The position numbers and the translations under genes were made by a program. 64,000 nucleotides of DNA. It comes from Branchiostoma floridae (Eukaryota > Chordata > Leptocardii > Amphioxiformes > Branchiostomatidae). The stretch lies in the NCBI RefSeq assembly GCF_000003815.2, contig NC_049989.1, positions 7,652,195-7,716,194 on the forward strand, written 5' to 3'. This document shows positions 13,001-25,600 of this stretch, piece by piece; the first letter of the stretch is position 1, and each line of letters begins with the position of its first letter. The notes under the pieces were generated by a model, which ran no database searches, was not told where the DNA came from, and saw only the letters and a program-made list of their open reading frames with translations.

Positions 13001-14826
13001 ATTAATACTGGAACACTGTGTTGGAAGTTGAAACTCTTTACAGACAAAAATTTTCACCCTCTTATACACATTTTTTTTATACATGTTTTTCTGATACTCT
13101 GTATGTAGTTATACAACATAGCCTGTAACATTACATTTTGTCTGACCCATACTTCCCTTCTTATAATCTTTTAGCAGACCTAATCATCAGCAGACCGATT
13201 TCAGCTTGTTATGAATAAAGAAAAGTCCAAACAAACTCAGATAAATTGTGTTTAACTTACCTGTCTGCCTCATCTAGGATAATGATTTTGTGCCTCCCCT
13301 TGGGAAGAGTGACCTTCTGCTGGGCAAACATCTTGATTTTGTTCCTCACTACGTCAATTCCTCTGGAGAAAAACATAAAACAATGTGTAGGTGACGGAAA
13401 ACAGAAACTTAATATCAGGTTTTAGCAACATGTGATGTAATTCATAATACGAAGTTCACAAGAATTCCTGATAAAATAAAACCTGTATTCTACCCAATTG
13501 CCAAGTATATATGTATTGGCATGCTACCCTGGTACCTTTCATGGCATCTTCATGACTACAACTGTAAGACTATAATCTTACATTGAGATCTCAATAAATC
13601 TAAGCCAAATCTCCAAGCAGATTCTATGGTAGCATAAGATTTTTGGCAACCTTCCCAGTTATTGATGATTCCCTTTGGCCAGCTGTACTCCTAAGCCAGC
13701 TTTGATGCTATCTAATGCCACTGGTAAATCTGCCTGGAGATTATCAAGTCTGTTGGTTTTTGCTTTAACATGTTGTTACCTGTCATTCGAGGCATTCAGT
13801 TCCAGTACGGCATCTTTATAAGCAGGTCCAAGCAGGGTCCTGGCCAAACACAGGATACTGGTGGTCTTTCCTATACCAGGAGAGCCCTGGAGAAAGCATT
13901 AACAAATCACACACTGTAGCATTACTCTAGGGTGAATGCATTTTATGCTAATAGTAATACATTGTAGTTGGGCCGAGGCCAAGGAGCTTTCCTTGATGAA
14001 CCTGGAATCATAAGAAAGTCCTCACTTTAGCTTAGTTTGAGCATAATATCTGTGACTTGGGGAGACATTTACATGAATTATATATTCAAATTATGACATT
14101 ATGATACTTACCGCTATGATAATGTTGGGCATGTTGCCCTGTTGAGAGAAGACTTCTAGTCTGCTGACGGTGTCCTCATTCCCCACCACGTCACACAGCT
14201 TCACGGGACGGTACTTTTCTACCCTGGAGAAGACAACATCAAAAATTTTGTTTTAAATTATCCAAGACATTCCAAGTTTAACTTTACGTCTTAGTTCACG
14301 TAATGTTACTGTTGCACTCCTCTTAACATGATGCACAAATCAGAACCTCCTTGATAGGACCAAGGAGGCTAAAAAACAATCGGACAAATGTGCCTCATTG
14401 AAAAAGGACTGTAGTGATGTTCAAACTGCAAAATGTGCCCGTGTAAAAATTTCCTTGCAGATAACTGTTCTTTTATCTAAGCAGACATGAAAATGGTATC
14501 AGTTACATCTTATATAACTTCCTTGGTAAAACTTACATGCATAGTAGCAAATCACCTCCTTAATCAAAAGATTTCGCCTACTTTACCTAGACATCTTGAA
14601 GGTATCAAGGTAGGACTTCATCACAAAAATATGGGGGAGGGGGGCATACACAACAGACGATTCAAGACACAGGTTACGAGAATAAGCCTTACCAAGGTAG
14701 CTCATATCCAGAGGATGTACCAGAGGTGCCAGGTTTTGCCTTGTCAACTTTGCTACTGTCTTTCTTCGGCGCCTCTTTGTTAGTTTGAGGAGTGTCCACC
14801 TCCATGTCGCCTTCTCCGTCAGCCAT
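10079..14826 (-). CDS. RFC2: Replication factor C subunit 2 (clamp loader, 40 kDa)
   Basis: Nine exons on the minus strand: 14693-14826, 14112-14223, 13780-13886, 13261-13362, 12703-12803, 12161-12318, 11661-11726, 10858-11052, 10079-10195. All phases match and give 363 aa (human RFC2 is 354). The start [11 protein letters not shown] follows AAAGATGG, a good Kozak context. AAA+ landmarks are ELPWVEKYRP, Walker [10 protein letters not shown] (residues 83-91), Walker B LDEAD (147-151), the clamp-loader motif IQSRC, and the conserved C-terminal collar ([24 protein letters not shown]). RFC2 is one of the small subunits of the RFC1-5 complex that opens and loads PCNA at primer ends; it also serves in the RAD17, CTF18 and ATAD5 variants. 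It shares a short promoter interval with the divergent CENP-Q-like gene. No inactivating change was seen. Confidence 0.96.
13607..13745. mobile_element. Possible small inverted-repeat element in an RFC2 intron
   Basis: The terminal sequences AATCTCCAAGCAGATT and AATCTGCCTGGAGATT are inverted repeats with one mismatch, about 130 bp apart. The start motif CTCCAAGCAGA recurs at 33351 and 44285, which suggests a dispersed family. I could not define a target duplication. Confidence 0.35.
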
Positions 14827-15309
14827 CTTTGCGACTTCGCGCCAAATTTTCAGTCGGGCTGTACCACTTGGTAAAGGGGCTTGCAATAGGTCCTGTTTGA
14901 TACCAGCTTGTGCATAAGATATCTAGTTAACTATCTTATCTTCTAACTATAATAAGCTTTTATAATACAACAACGTAGAATACTATGTGATATAGTATAT
15001 GATACTGAAAAGAATTCTTCAATTCTATTTTAGACACCCCTTGAAATCCCTAGTGGTATATCCAACTTTGGATGGCATTCTGGGTAACATCCCGGAAGTT
15101 GGCGGTCGATTTGAAGACAGAACCAGAGGTCAGAAATTTATCTCTTCGACTGTCGACAGTTCAAGAAATCACGTACGTTTGCGCTTCGACTTTCCTGCTT
15201 AATTTATACCTTTTTACTCACGTGATTGCTGTTTCTACCTTTCACTTGTCACAGATGTATCGTATTTTGCCTAACTTTCAGGTCGATTTTAGCTCGTCAG
15301 TAGACAAAG
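14827..15309. promoter_or_regulatory. Shared divergent promoter interval, RFC2 / CENP-Q-like
   Basis: Only 483 bp separate the start codons of two divergently transcribed cell-cycle genes. The interval must hold both core promoters and both leaders. No TATA box is obvious on either strand. Confidence 0.6.
14836..14846. promoter_or_regulatory. E2F-like site next to the RFC2 start
   Basis: TTCGCGCCAAA matches the E2F consensus (TTTSGCGC) and lies 10 bp upstream of the RFC2 ATG. E2F control of replication and mitotic genes is well established. Its use here is inferred. Confidence 0.5.
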
Positions 15310-18300
15310 ATGGCCAGAACCAAAATTACAAGGAAGCGAGAGACCACAAGCACCAAAACAGTCACAAGCGGTCGAGTTGATGGACATAGAATTACTAGAG
15401 CAAAATCCACGTCTTCCTCGTCTGGCCCAGACTCAGAGCCCAATAAAAAGGGAGGGAACAGAAAACGTCATATGGCGTCATCAGGGTCAGGATCGTCACA
15501 TTCAACATCAGCAACAACAGCAGGTATAATATTTACAACGTTTATTGCATTTCACTGAAAATCCATTTTGCACTAGGGTGATTTTGGAGTGGTTAGTTTT
15601 TGGGTGGAACTAGACCCCATTCACACTCAGAAAAACGATTCGAATAAAACATGTTATCCGAATAAAACCACCCGATCCGAATAAAACTTAGCAACTTATG
15701 AACGCTCCCAAATCACTTGGATTTCATTTTCATTGATTCGAATCCCTCGCGATCCACCTCGGGGAGGTAGATAGAACTCCTGGAAGTGGATAAAACTGCG
15801 TCGCGGGGAGTCTCGATTCGTACGATTCGGCAGTGTGAACGCGCAAGTGGATAGGATTCACTTTAAGTGGATAGGATGCAACTTATCAATGGTGAGTTTG
15901 CTCAATTAGAAGTTTTTCTGCCAGTCCGAGTCTGAAAATTTTCAAAGCACAATGTTGTTCCACCAATCATGGCTTCGCTCCCGCTCCCAGATCGTTCTGT
16001 CTGCCGCTCTGGTGGCGTACATCTGAGCTGTACTACAGCTAGCCCAATATACAGAAGACCTTGTCGGTGAAACCTTCTCGCGATCAAAGACCGTAGATTG
16101 CGTTCCCTTCTACGACTACAGAACATTCTCCAGAGGAACAACAGCATCAAAAGTTGGTGGATTCCCGCCATTTTGAGCTGTAAGAAATGACGCTACCCTT
16201 TGACCTCAACCTAATGTTTCATTCGGATAAGACTGAGGGCGCACTAATCGGATTGCCAAAGACGGGTGTGAACGCAATTTTGGATCGGATAGAATTTTTT
16301 TAATTCGGATAAATGATTTATCCGAATCGTTTTTCTGAGTGTGAATGGGGTCCTAATCTTAAATTTGCCCTCCATGGGGCAGCGACTGCAGTGAAATATT
16401 CTGCAGTTGATTTCGAAGAAATTTGATATGTCATGATAATGCACTGATGATATACATTTGTAACCCTGGATATTAAAGAGTAGTACACTTAAGCTGGTAC
16501 TTCTTGTATGCAGCATCTTAATTGAGATCTTATCTGTTTTGAGCCTGTTTACCAGATCAGTAAGACATGTGCTTCGCTATTCTTCTGTCTTGAGCAGATA
16601 TAATTCTTTATAGTTCAACTTCATTGAAACTGTATTCTTTTTCTAGCCAAGAGAAGCCGGCCCAAACATCCTGTCCCAGCAGTTGAATACAGAAAGAGGA
16701 GGATATCAGCAGTGGCCATGAAGAAATGGAAATCCATCAGTTCTGAGACTAAGTTGATGACATGGAATATCATGGATGCCGCAGTCACGTATGTTGAAAC
16801 GGGGAGTTTTGAACCTCTGTGGGCCTTTTATAGATCCGTAAGCCATAGACAAGCTATTCATTGTATTCATATTTGGGTAAGCTATTCAATTTCTTGTGTA
16901 AGTATAGCTGTGCCTTACTGAAACTCCTTGCCATTGAACCTTTTCCACCCACACTTCCCAGGTCTGTGCTGAGTAGCATTAAGCCTGGACGACGGGGCTT
17001 CAATGAAGTGCAAGATCAACTCAACAACTTACGCGACGGGTACGTGTGTCAAACATAGCATAGCGTTCCACCTGAATAAAGGTTACAAAAATGCATCCTT
17101 CATTTACCTCATTCATAGGACTGTAGTATGAGTTGAGATAGTCATTGAATTGTTGCTTTTTCTTAAGCATATTCTTAATCTTACTTAATTAACAGTGTTG
17201 TATTGCTGTATTGATCATTTGTAGGATTTCTGAGCGCCTTAGCACAGTCAAAGCTCCTGCTAAGAAAGTGGACCACACTGCCATCCATGCTAAACGGGTA
17301 AACCCTTCATGCATCATTTTATTGTGCTGAATAAAATTTATTTGAAATGTATTATTATGAAATTATATATAATTTTTCCGTAGATACACATTCAGTCCTG
17401 TACCATTATGTCATAGCCATCTTGAAATTAACGTGTATGGTGATGAGTCCTGCCTAGTATTTGTTTTTCTTCGGTTGTTCAGCATTCTTGAAATAACTTT
17501 CAGCAGCATTTTCTTCACAAATTCTTTCCGTATTGCTATCCAATGAATCATTTGTTTTCTTGTGTCCACAGAAAATGATTCGGGAAGACTTAAAAATGCA
17601 GGAAGAACAACTGGCTGTCCTAGAGGCAGAGATCAAGCGACTGGAAAAGTAGTTATACTGACATGACTTTCCTATCTCAATATTTGTTCTGAAATAGTTG
17701 GTTAGCAGTGAGTACTGGTCCAGCTCATACAGGTCCAGTGCATTAGGTCATGATTTTTTAGTAGTCTTGTAGACAAGAACAATTGTATATATACTTGAAG
17801 AGTACATACAAAATGTTCACATTTGATTCTCTTTATTACAGAGCTGTATCAAAGAAGGAGAAAAAAGTAGATAGACTGAAATCTGCAGCAGAGACGGCTA
17901 CAGAAATTGAGGTATTTAGCACAATGGATTAAAATAAATTGCATATCAAAATATTTGATAGTCTAATACCAAGCAATACATTACGACAACAAATGTGTCT
18001 ATTGGCTTTTTTTCATTGAAGTTTTATCACTAACAATGATGTTTTCTTCTGTTTTAGCTCCACCCTATCCTCGAAAATCTTCCTGCACCCTGCCTAAACC
18101 TGCCTCCACTGACTACTGGTGACCAGTATAGAAGCCAGGTAGGATAAAGTATTGGTAGTTAAAAAGTTAAAAGTCCTTCCAATGTCCATCTCCATTTCAA
18201 TAGCCCTAGGTCACACAAATTTGTGTTATCACTACAGCAGGGGGTAGTTCACTGGTAGCGGTGTGTGTGAGTTCAACTTCCATACCCTTTTCCAAATGCT

Positions 18301-18642
18301 GAGTGCTGAGCAGAGTAACAGCATGTACCATTTTTAAAGTCTTTTGTATGTCTTGGCCGGGAATCGAACTCTCGATCTACTGTATGTAAGACAAACACTC
18401 TATCCACTCAGCTATTGCACCATAAAGAATTGCCGAAGTGTTCTATTTGACAAAGGCTATTTTGAAGTAATCAACATTGTTAACCATCTACCATATCCTA
18501 AGACGTATTGTTGTAGTTGTGCAAGAATGAGTTGTCAACTTTTGATGTAAGGTATAGTAATATCTTGACATGATTGATGTTTGTTTCATAGGCTCCAACA
18601 GGAACTACTCCAGCTCACCTGCTCCAAAGTATCATCAATTGA
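15310..18642 (+). CDS. CENPQ: Probable centromere protein Q (CENP-Q)
   Basis: Eight exons: 15310-15523, 16647-16788, 16962-17039, 17225-17297, 17572-17648, 17842-17911, 18058-18138, 18592-18642. The phases agree and give 261 aa (human CENP-Q is 268). The N-terminus is a basic, Ser-rich disordered tail (MARTKITRKRETTSTKT). It is followed by KRSRPKHPVPAVEYRKRR, then a helical region with a Trp-containing segment (WKSISSETKLMTWNIMDAAV) and a coiled coil (about residues 155-215: EDLKMQEEQLAVLEAEIKRL). A Leu/Pro-rich C-terminus (ILENLPAPCLNLPPL) resembles the vertebrate protein. CENP-Q pairs with CENP-U in the constitutive centromere-associated network that binds CENP-A chromatin and microtubules. 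The assignment rests on length, architecture and short motifs, so another coiled-coil nuclear protein cannot be excluded. Intron 1 carries a 740-bp transposon. Confidence 0.62.
15613..16352. mobile_element. 740-bp inverted-repeat transposon with CTA target duplication (PIF/Harbinger-like)
   Basis: The two ends are perfect 30-bp inverted repeats beginning GACCCCATTCACACTCAG. They are flanked on each side by the trinucleotide CTA (15610-15612 and 16353-16355). Subterminal copies of ATCCGAATAAAAC and AAGTGGATA look like transposase-binding repeats. A 3-bp target duplication is characteristic of PIF/Harbinger elements. A minus-strand frame at 15902-16171 (89 codons, basic, starting MAGIHQLLML) may be a leftover transposase fragment. 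It sits in intron 1 of the CENP-Q-like gene. Confidence 0.8.
15902..16171 (-). other. Short ORF inside the 740-bp transposon
   Basis: An 89-codon frame runs opposite to the host gene, with an Arg-rich stretch (CSRRRERNLRSLIARR). It may be a decayed N-terminal transposase fragment captured by the element. I recognise no domain. Confidence 0.25.
18351..18423 (-). repeat. tRNA-like SINE head
   Basis: The minus strand reads as a degenerate tRNA: an A-box-like TAGCTGAGTGGATAGAG and a B-box GAGTTCGATTCCCGG. It lies in the last intron of the CENP-Q-like gene. The acceptor stem does not pair well, so it is more likely a tRNA-derived repeat than a functional tRNA gene. Confidence 0.45.
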
Positions 18643-19648
18643 GACTGAACATGGATTATTTCTATCAAAGATATATACAAGGATGTCAGGACCTTTTTAC
18701 TAAACTGGCCAAACATCTAGTATTGTTAAAACAGTAACATCTGTGTTGTAGGATTTTTGCACCACAACATCCATCTTTGTAAATACATGTACATAACAAA
18801 GTCAAAGAAATAAGTGAGCCATGAACTTTGTTTCAGAATTGTTTAGTTTCAACAGCAACAACAACAACAACAACTGGTTCAGGTTTGTTAAACCTTCAAC
18901 AGCACCATTCATGCTAATTATGTGTACATATATCTGATTCTAATAGTGATACTTGAACACATACAGTGTACCTGGATACTGTGTTTTATCATGGCATGCA
19001 TCTGCAGTGTATTTCTATTCATGATACCTGAGCTGAAATCTTAGACAAACATGCCTAACAGTCTTGAGAAGTTTGATGGAATGACTTTTGTGCATACAAA
19101 GCAAGGAAGTAATCATGTGATATTACCAAGTTTTTAAAAGGTATTGTTATAGTAACATAATGATATTGAAGTACATAAGTACATGCATATACTTAAAATA
19201 CAATGTTGTTAAAACATTTCAATGATAAAAAAGTCAGATTTATAAACAATGTACTGGCGATAACATTGTTTTCTAGCTTATTACTTCATTGTATATTGAC
19301 ATATTTTAGTACTACATTTGTACACAAACTAGTAGTTATATAACATGAACGTATTACTTCAGAGTGCTTCTTTTTGTCAACTGATACACGTACCTTTGTG
19401 TATTTGGACCATAGTATAAACATTGCAAAAAGCTTCTTTGGAAAGTTTGTTACTATGACTATCAGTGAGTTTCTCCTAGCTAGTTTTAATCTCTTAACTC
19501 CATATTCCTATTTAGAGGTCATACTTTCCTAACTCCAACACCGACACCAAGTTAATTTTACATAAAATCTAGTTTTAGACTCAAAAGTGATCCCTTGAGC
19601 TCAGCACCTTTTGTGAGGCAACAAGAATTTACGGTTGACTACTTGACC
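18643..19648. other. Convergent 3' flanks of CENP-Q-like and CHFR
   Basis: AT-rich sequence with no supported exon. It should contain the two 3' UTRs. A short (CAA)n run is present near 18857. Confidence 0.5.
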
Positions 19649-22600
19649 TCATGTGAATCTGGTCTGCTCACAAATATGGCTGAAGTTTCTGTAAAAAAGA
19701 GGACCAATAGATACGATCGTTATCACAGAACATACAAGTTTAGGTAAGGTATAACACTCTGGTAATAGTTACCTATGGTTCTAGATGTGAAATGAAGAAA
19801 TAACTTACTTGGCATGATGAGGTTTACTGTGTTGAGTCCTACAGTTCCTGCCCCAGTAACAGTCTGGTCTAGATGTTGCTTCAGCTGCACAGAGGGAAAA
19901 TAACATATGTCCTTATTTGAAAACACAATCATACTGTAGGTCATTAGTACTCTTTTCTGCTATAGGTAGTCCTACTGTAGCCTGGGTACCATCCTATTTC
20001 TACCGGGGCTCCTTACGAGTGTAAGGAGCCCCGGTAGAATACGGATGGTACTCAGGCTAGTCCTACTGCAGCTTTCATCAAAAGGTCAGAAAGTGTAAAG
20101 ATAAACTGAAGTTTGGACGCTGTGATCTTATAAAGTAAAATGCAGTATGGTTTTATGGGGGATGTCCCTGTAGCTCAACTGGTAGCAAGCTCACAGTTGA
20201 GTTCCTGGTTCCAATAAGTTGGTAACTGGGAGACCCCGCCTCAATCCTTAGAAAAACATCCGGGTTGGGACTGCACCTGTCTTTCCTTATAGATGTAAAA
20301 TGGGGGCCACGTGTTCAAGGGGCTACCACCTTCCCCCCTGTAAAATATACCCTGCTACTGAAAGAGCAATATTTGGCACAACAAGGGTTCAAACAAATGG
20401 TGGTTTCATTGGCATGACTGACCTGGTAATTGGTCCCGTGGGATGTGGCTCCTGTACTGATAGGCCAGTTGTCTGAAGTTCCTCAGTCCACAGGTGTAAC
20501 ATATCACTGTGTCTGGGGTCAGTGGGGAGGTGGGGCGAGCATTGGGATCTGGTGGGAGCAAAATAATCAAACATTAGTTGTCTCCTGATTGTAAAGCTCT
20601 CATTTCAACTTTATATCATAAATCATTTAGAAATGCTCTATTGCATTATAATACTACTGCAACATTAGTATATTGTATTAATTGCTAAATAGCAATAGAA
20701 CACCAACTGGCAACACAAAACCAATGCTTGATCTAGAATGGGAAGGCCTAAAATTTACAGGAAAACGTTCCTATAACACAGACATAATCTCATGGATCTT
20801 AAGTTATTAGATTTCTAGTAAAACATACTCATACTAAGGTAATAATGAATTCATACCTGAGACTGTATACTCTCCAGCTTCTAGTTTCTCCATACATTTC
20901 TGAAGAACGTCCCTCAAGGTCAGGTTCTTATCATCCAGGTAGTTCTGAGGGCACAATTTTATGCTTTACTTCCTACAGTATTACTGCATTAAGACATTAT
21001 GCACAGAACTGAAGAAGACGTTCAGCTAATTTGAACTCAAACCTTACTGTTTGACAGACAAGTAATTTTATTTCATTAAATGCAAAAATTTTCCCCATAT
21101 AAAATGCCAAAGACCCAAGGAAATACCGGTAGATTGGTGCTGCTAAAACAAAGGCAATGCAACATACAACTCACCATAAATATACTGGACTCATAGTAAT
21201 TGTTGTTGATGAGATCATTGAGACACCTTCCATCGAAGTACAGATCTGCACAGGAACAACACAAAGAATGAGAAAATAACCTGTCAATCTGTTCATAATG
21301 TTCATGTCTGCACAAATATATACTTAGCATACTGACAACCATTTGCTAAATTAGTGCTGATCTTCTTCCTTGACACACCAAACATGAGTTTGTCCAAGAC
21401 TTACATGTAATGCTTTTGTTAACAGTTAACAGACTTAAAAGGATGCGTTATTTCTTACCTTTGAAGCTGTTGAGACATCCTAAACACCGGGGGTTGTTAC
21501 AGCCCCAGTACATGTGGCAAAACACTCGGTGGCAGAGGGTACCTGAAATATAATGATTATGTGTGTGAGTGCTCAATAGGAATAAAGATTTTGTCTAGCC
21601 TTCGACCTCTTTTGTTCTTTTCCTGTCAACTTCTTAAATCAGTGCCGGAAAACCTGTTCAGTCAAAAGTAACGCATGGTAACTTACATTTCTGTGGTGGG
21701 GAGGGGGGCGTCTCCCTGGTCCTGTCAGGCATGGGTTTCCAGCAGCACTGGCACATGACGTGATTCTGGTTCACCTGGCACACAAACTGGCACGGCTCCG
21801 GAGGGGCAGGGCACGGTCCCGCCAACCTTCGCGCTGGGAACAACCCAAATCACCATTGAGACACAAGTCTTTTTCATTCGAAAACACTACAAAGCTTCAG
21901 TGATCCATAGATTTCTTGGTCGAAATGCTTCAAGTCTACAGTCATCATCATCATCCAAAAAGAAGTTTACAGTATTACAGGTTAAAACTACATGTATCTT
22001 ATCTTAACTGTGATAATGCTTCTTGACACCATTGTACATAGAAATACTTCAGTCCTTTGGCTGTTTAGATCATCAAGGCATATACATATATCAAACATCT
22101 TATCATTGTTACCTCTGTCTTCTGGACTTCTATCTTGAGAAGCCTGTGATGATGTGGACACAGTTGAATCTGTTCTAGTTGTTGGTACAGCAGCACCTGC
22201 AGCTGGTGTGGTAGACGACACAACAACACCTGACGTTTGTGATCCCGCTGGATCAGAGGCAGGGGGGACCGGTGCAGATCCAAGAACACGTGGATCGTAC
22301 ATAGAGATCCCCTGTCCCATGGATACAGGAGCTGGGACACTAGCTCCACTTGTGGGTGGGGGTTGCACTACATGTGTTACTGTAGACACTACTGTGGGTC
22401 CTACAACACGTGGATCATACAGGGTGATCTCCTCCCCCATCCTCACAGGGCTCGAGGCTATACCTGTAGATACAGGCGGGGTGACCAGTGTTCCTATGTT
22501 GGAAAAACATACCAAACTGTATTAACATTCCGTAGATGAGAACTATCTAAGTACTGAACTCAAGAATCCAAAAGTTTAAGTCAGCCAGGGCTTGTAACAT

Positions 22601-25600
22601 TGTTTTGTGGAATTGTATGGAGTACAGTAAGAATGATTCACATGTCTGACCTGTGACCTGACCTGCAGTGGTAGCAGTTGTTGGAGCGTAGTCAGGACAC
22701 TGTCTACAGATGGTTCTGGGGGGAGGACGCTGCAATAAACACACATTCTGTGAAATATTACGCTGAAACAAATGCTGCTACAATATCTGAAGACTCGCCA
22801 TCATTTGCGAAGCTGAGTCTTGGTAAAACCATGTAGTCTTTTGGGATAAAAGCACCAAAAAAACACCCAAGAAATCTTACACTTACATGGTGCATTGAGT
22901 ATGGATTATAATATGCCCTCCATCCTCTAGGGGTACTTCCTCCACTGAGGCTGGCATCTTCGTGACCAGAGTCAGAGTCGCTATACTCATCGCTGTAGGA
23001 CTCGTACTCCCTTCTGTGGTGGCCGTGTTTCGGGTACAACATGTCATCGGTGATCTTGTTCTTTTTGTTCAACTCTGCCAGGTCTTCCTCACTTCTCTTC
23101 TTCTCAGGGTGATCCTGAAGTTCAACAGTTATCAAAGTTTGTTTTCATATTACATTCAAGCTGCATCATACAATGAAAAGAGGCTAAAACATGTAACATT
23201 ACTGTATTAGTCTATTAATGCTGCCATGAAACTCTCAAAGATGCAAAAGTGCTGAAAGCAAACAAATGTTGGTATACAATTCTTAGGGCCAAATTGTGGG
23301 TGTAGCTACATGTATTTTACAGTCAAACCTGAGACCACCTCAGCTAGAAGACCACCTAGTCACTGTGGCAACTTTTCTAGGGTACCTTAGATTATTTATC
23401 CCCACGACATACTAAGAATCATGTCTATACTGTCCATACCTGTCTGCTGTAATAATTTTCTTCAGATTCATTGAGTTGTCACCATAGACAAGTTTAACTG
23501 TGCAAATCTTTTATCATCTAAAGAGGAATATGCTACCATAGAAAATACAGTTTTTTTATACATTTGTATATATTTAGAGGTCACTTGTATCAAGACCAAC
23601 AGAAAGACAACTTGTATTATTACAGCAAGTGTAAGAGTATCAGAGTAAGAGTAAGAGTAAGAGTGATTTGGCTCTACCTTGAGGTACACCTGTACCAGGT
23701 TGTTGACGATGTGGTTCTTACTGATGCGGTCCACCTTGTTACGGCAGGATGGACACAGGTTAGACATGTCCATCCACTGGGAGTAGCAGCCGGCGCAGAA
23801 CGAGTGCATGCATGGCTGCAGACTGGACAGAACAGGGCACATGTCAGACAAATCCTTCATATGAGTCATATCTCACTGAAGGCTAGACATTCAGGGAATA
23901 AGATAAGCCAAACGGCAATTACCAAAGCAGCTGGGCAATATACATGTTTCCAAAATCTTACCCATTTGCTTGAGTAATATATATTTGGTGCATTTGTCAT
24001 ATCTATTTTAGAAAGTCAAGAAAGAGAAATGTGTCCTTTAAGATTTAATTTCAAAGACATTTTGATGTGCTTAAGTGACCATACCTGATACAGTCATGCA
24101 AGATATCCTGACACACCCCACAGAGAAGGGTCTCTTCCATTTCATCCCGTGGGGGTGGCTTTGGTTTGACATCTTTAGAACCTGCAGCATCTGTTTCTGT
24201 GGAAGGCCCGGCTACCTGAGAATCCCCCCTTTGGACAGTGGTATCTTCTTTTTCTGCATCTGGTGGTGTGGAAAAGACTTCTGGTTATACATGTCATACT
24301 TCTTTTGTATACAGAAAGATAGATATATAATGATTGTTTACAATAACATCTGAAATACAACTTGCCTTTGGTGTCTTGCTCAGCAGCTGATGTACTAGCA
24401 GCGCCTCCTGTGGCACTAGCTGCAACTGCAGCAGCCGGTTCCCTGCTGGTCTTCTGCATGGAGCTGCCCTGTTTTGCATCCCCCGTACTGGTGTTTGTTT
24501 CTTCCCTGGGCTTCTTGGGAACTGGTTCACTGTCAGAAAACTGGGGTATATAAAAAAGAACATTTAGGCAAGTATTTCAGTCTCCCTGACAAGAAAGTCA
24601 ACCTGAATTATTTCGTACTACACATCTGTTTGTGCTTGTTGTTTTGCATTCAATCAGAACTTTGTATTATTATTTTCTCACCTCCTCCAGTTGTCTCTTA
24701 GCTCCACCACTGGCTCCACTGGCATTACTGGCTTCTGAACCTGTACATGCAGAGACAAAATGCTTTAGTATAGCAAAGTGCCTAATATTACAGGTCTGTT
24801 AATCCCTGGTCCCATCTTACAATATACGTCAAAACAGTTAAGTACATTGAAATCTATTTTGAAATGAAATGTGAAATGTTTTATTCAGTAAGGATCTCGT
24901 GGGTGATACACCCGAATTTTGTCCTTATTACAAATGTACAAGATTTGACAACATATAACGGCATATTGAAAACACTCAAGTATTGCAAAACTCTCTACCA
25001 TACTCCTGTGTCTGTGCCCCAGACTAACCCATCACTGTGTAAGGTAGTGTGTAGTCTATTGTAGACCCCTCAGTGTCACTACCATACTCCTGTGTCTGTG
25101 CCCCCCTCCCCACAACTCACCCATCTCTGTGTTAGGCAGTGTGTAGTCAATTGTAGACCTCTCAGTGTCACTACCATACTCCTATGTCTGTGCCTTCCTC
25201 CCCACAACTTACCCATCTCTGTGTTAGGCAGTGTGTAGTCAATTGTAGACCTCTCAGTGTCACTACCATACTCCTATGTCTGTGCCTTCCTCCCCACAAC
25301 TCACCCATCTCTGTGTTAGGTAGTGTGTAGTCTATTGTAGACCCCTCAGTGTCACTACCATACTCCTGTGTAATGTCAAGCAGAGATTCATCCTCTTCCT
25401 CCTTCAGTCTTGATAAATCTTGGAAAAGGTATGCTATGTCTGGGAAAACAACAACAGAATAGCAACATTAGCAACATTGTGTGTGTAAGATGTTTACATA
25501 ATTAGTAAAACTCGAAAACTGAAGTAAAAAATTGACTCGAGTCAAAGATACATGTATTGTCAGAATTGTACTGAAATATCCACAGAATTGTTCCTTACTT

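Noticed and set aside
22154-22525. 123-codon plus-strand ORF
   Set aside because: Antisense shadow of the CHFR extra exon, whose frame and splice phases fit the minus strand.
25000-25370. Repeated CHFR units as extra coding exons
   Set aside because: Each unit starts in phase 0 but must follow phase 1, and the exon-like part is 61 bases, so inclusion breaks the frame.
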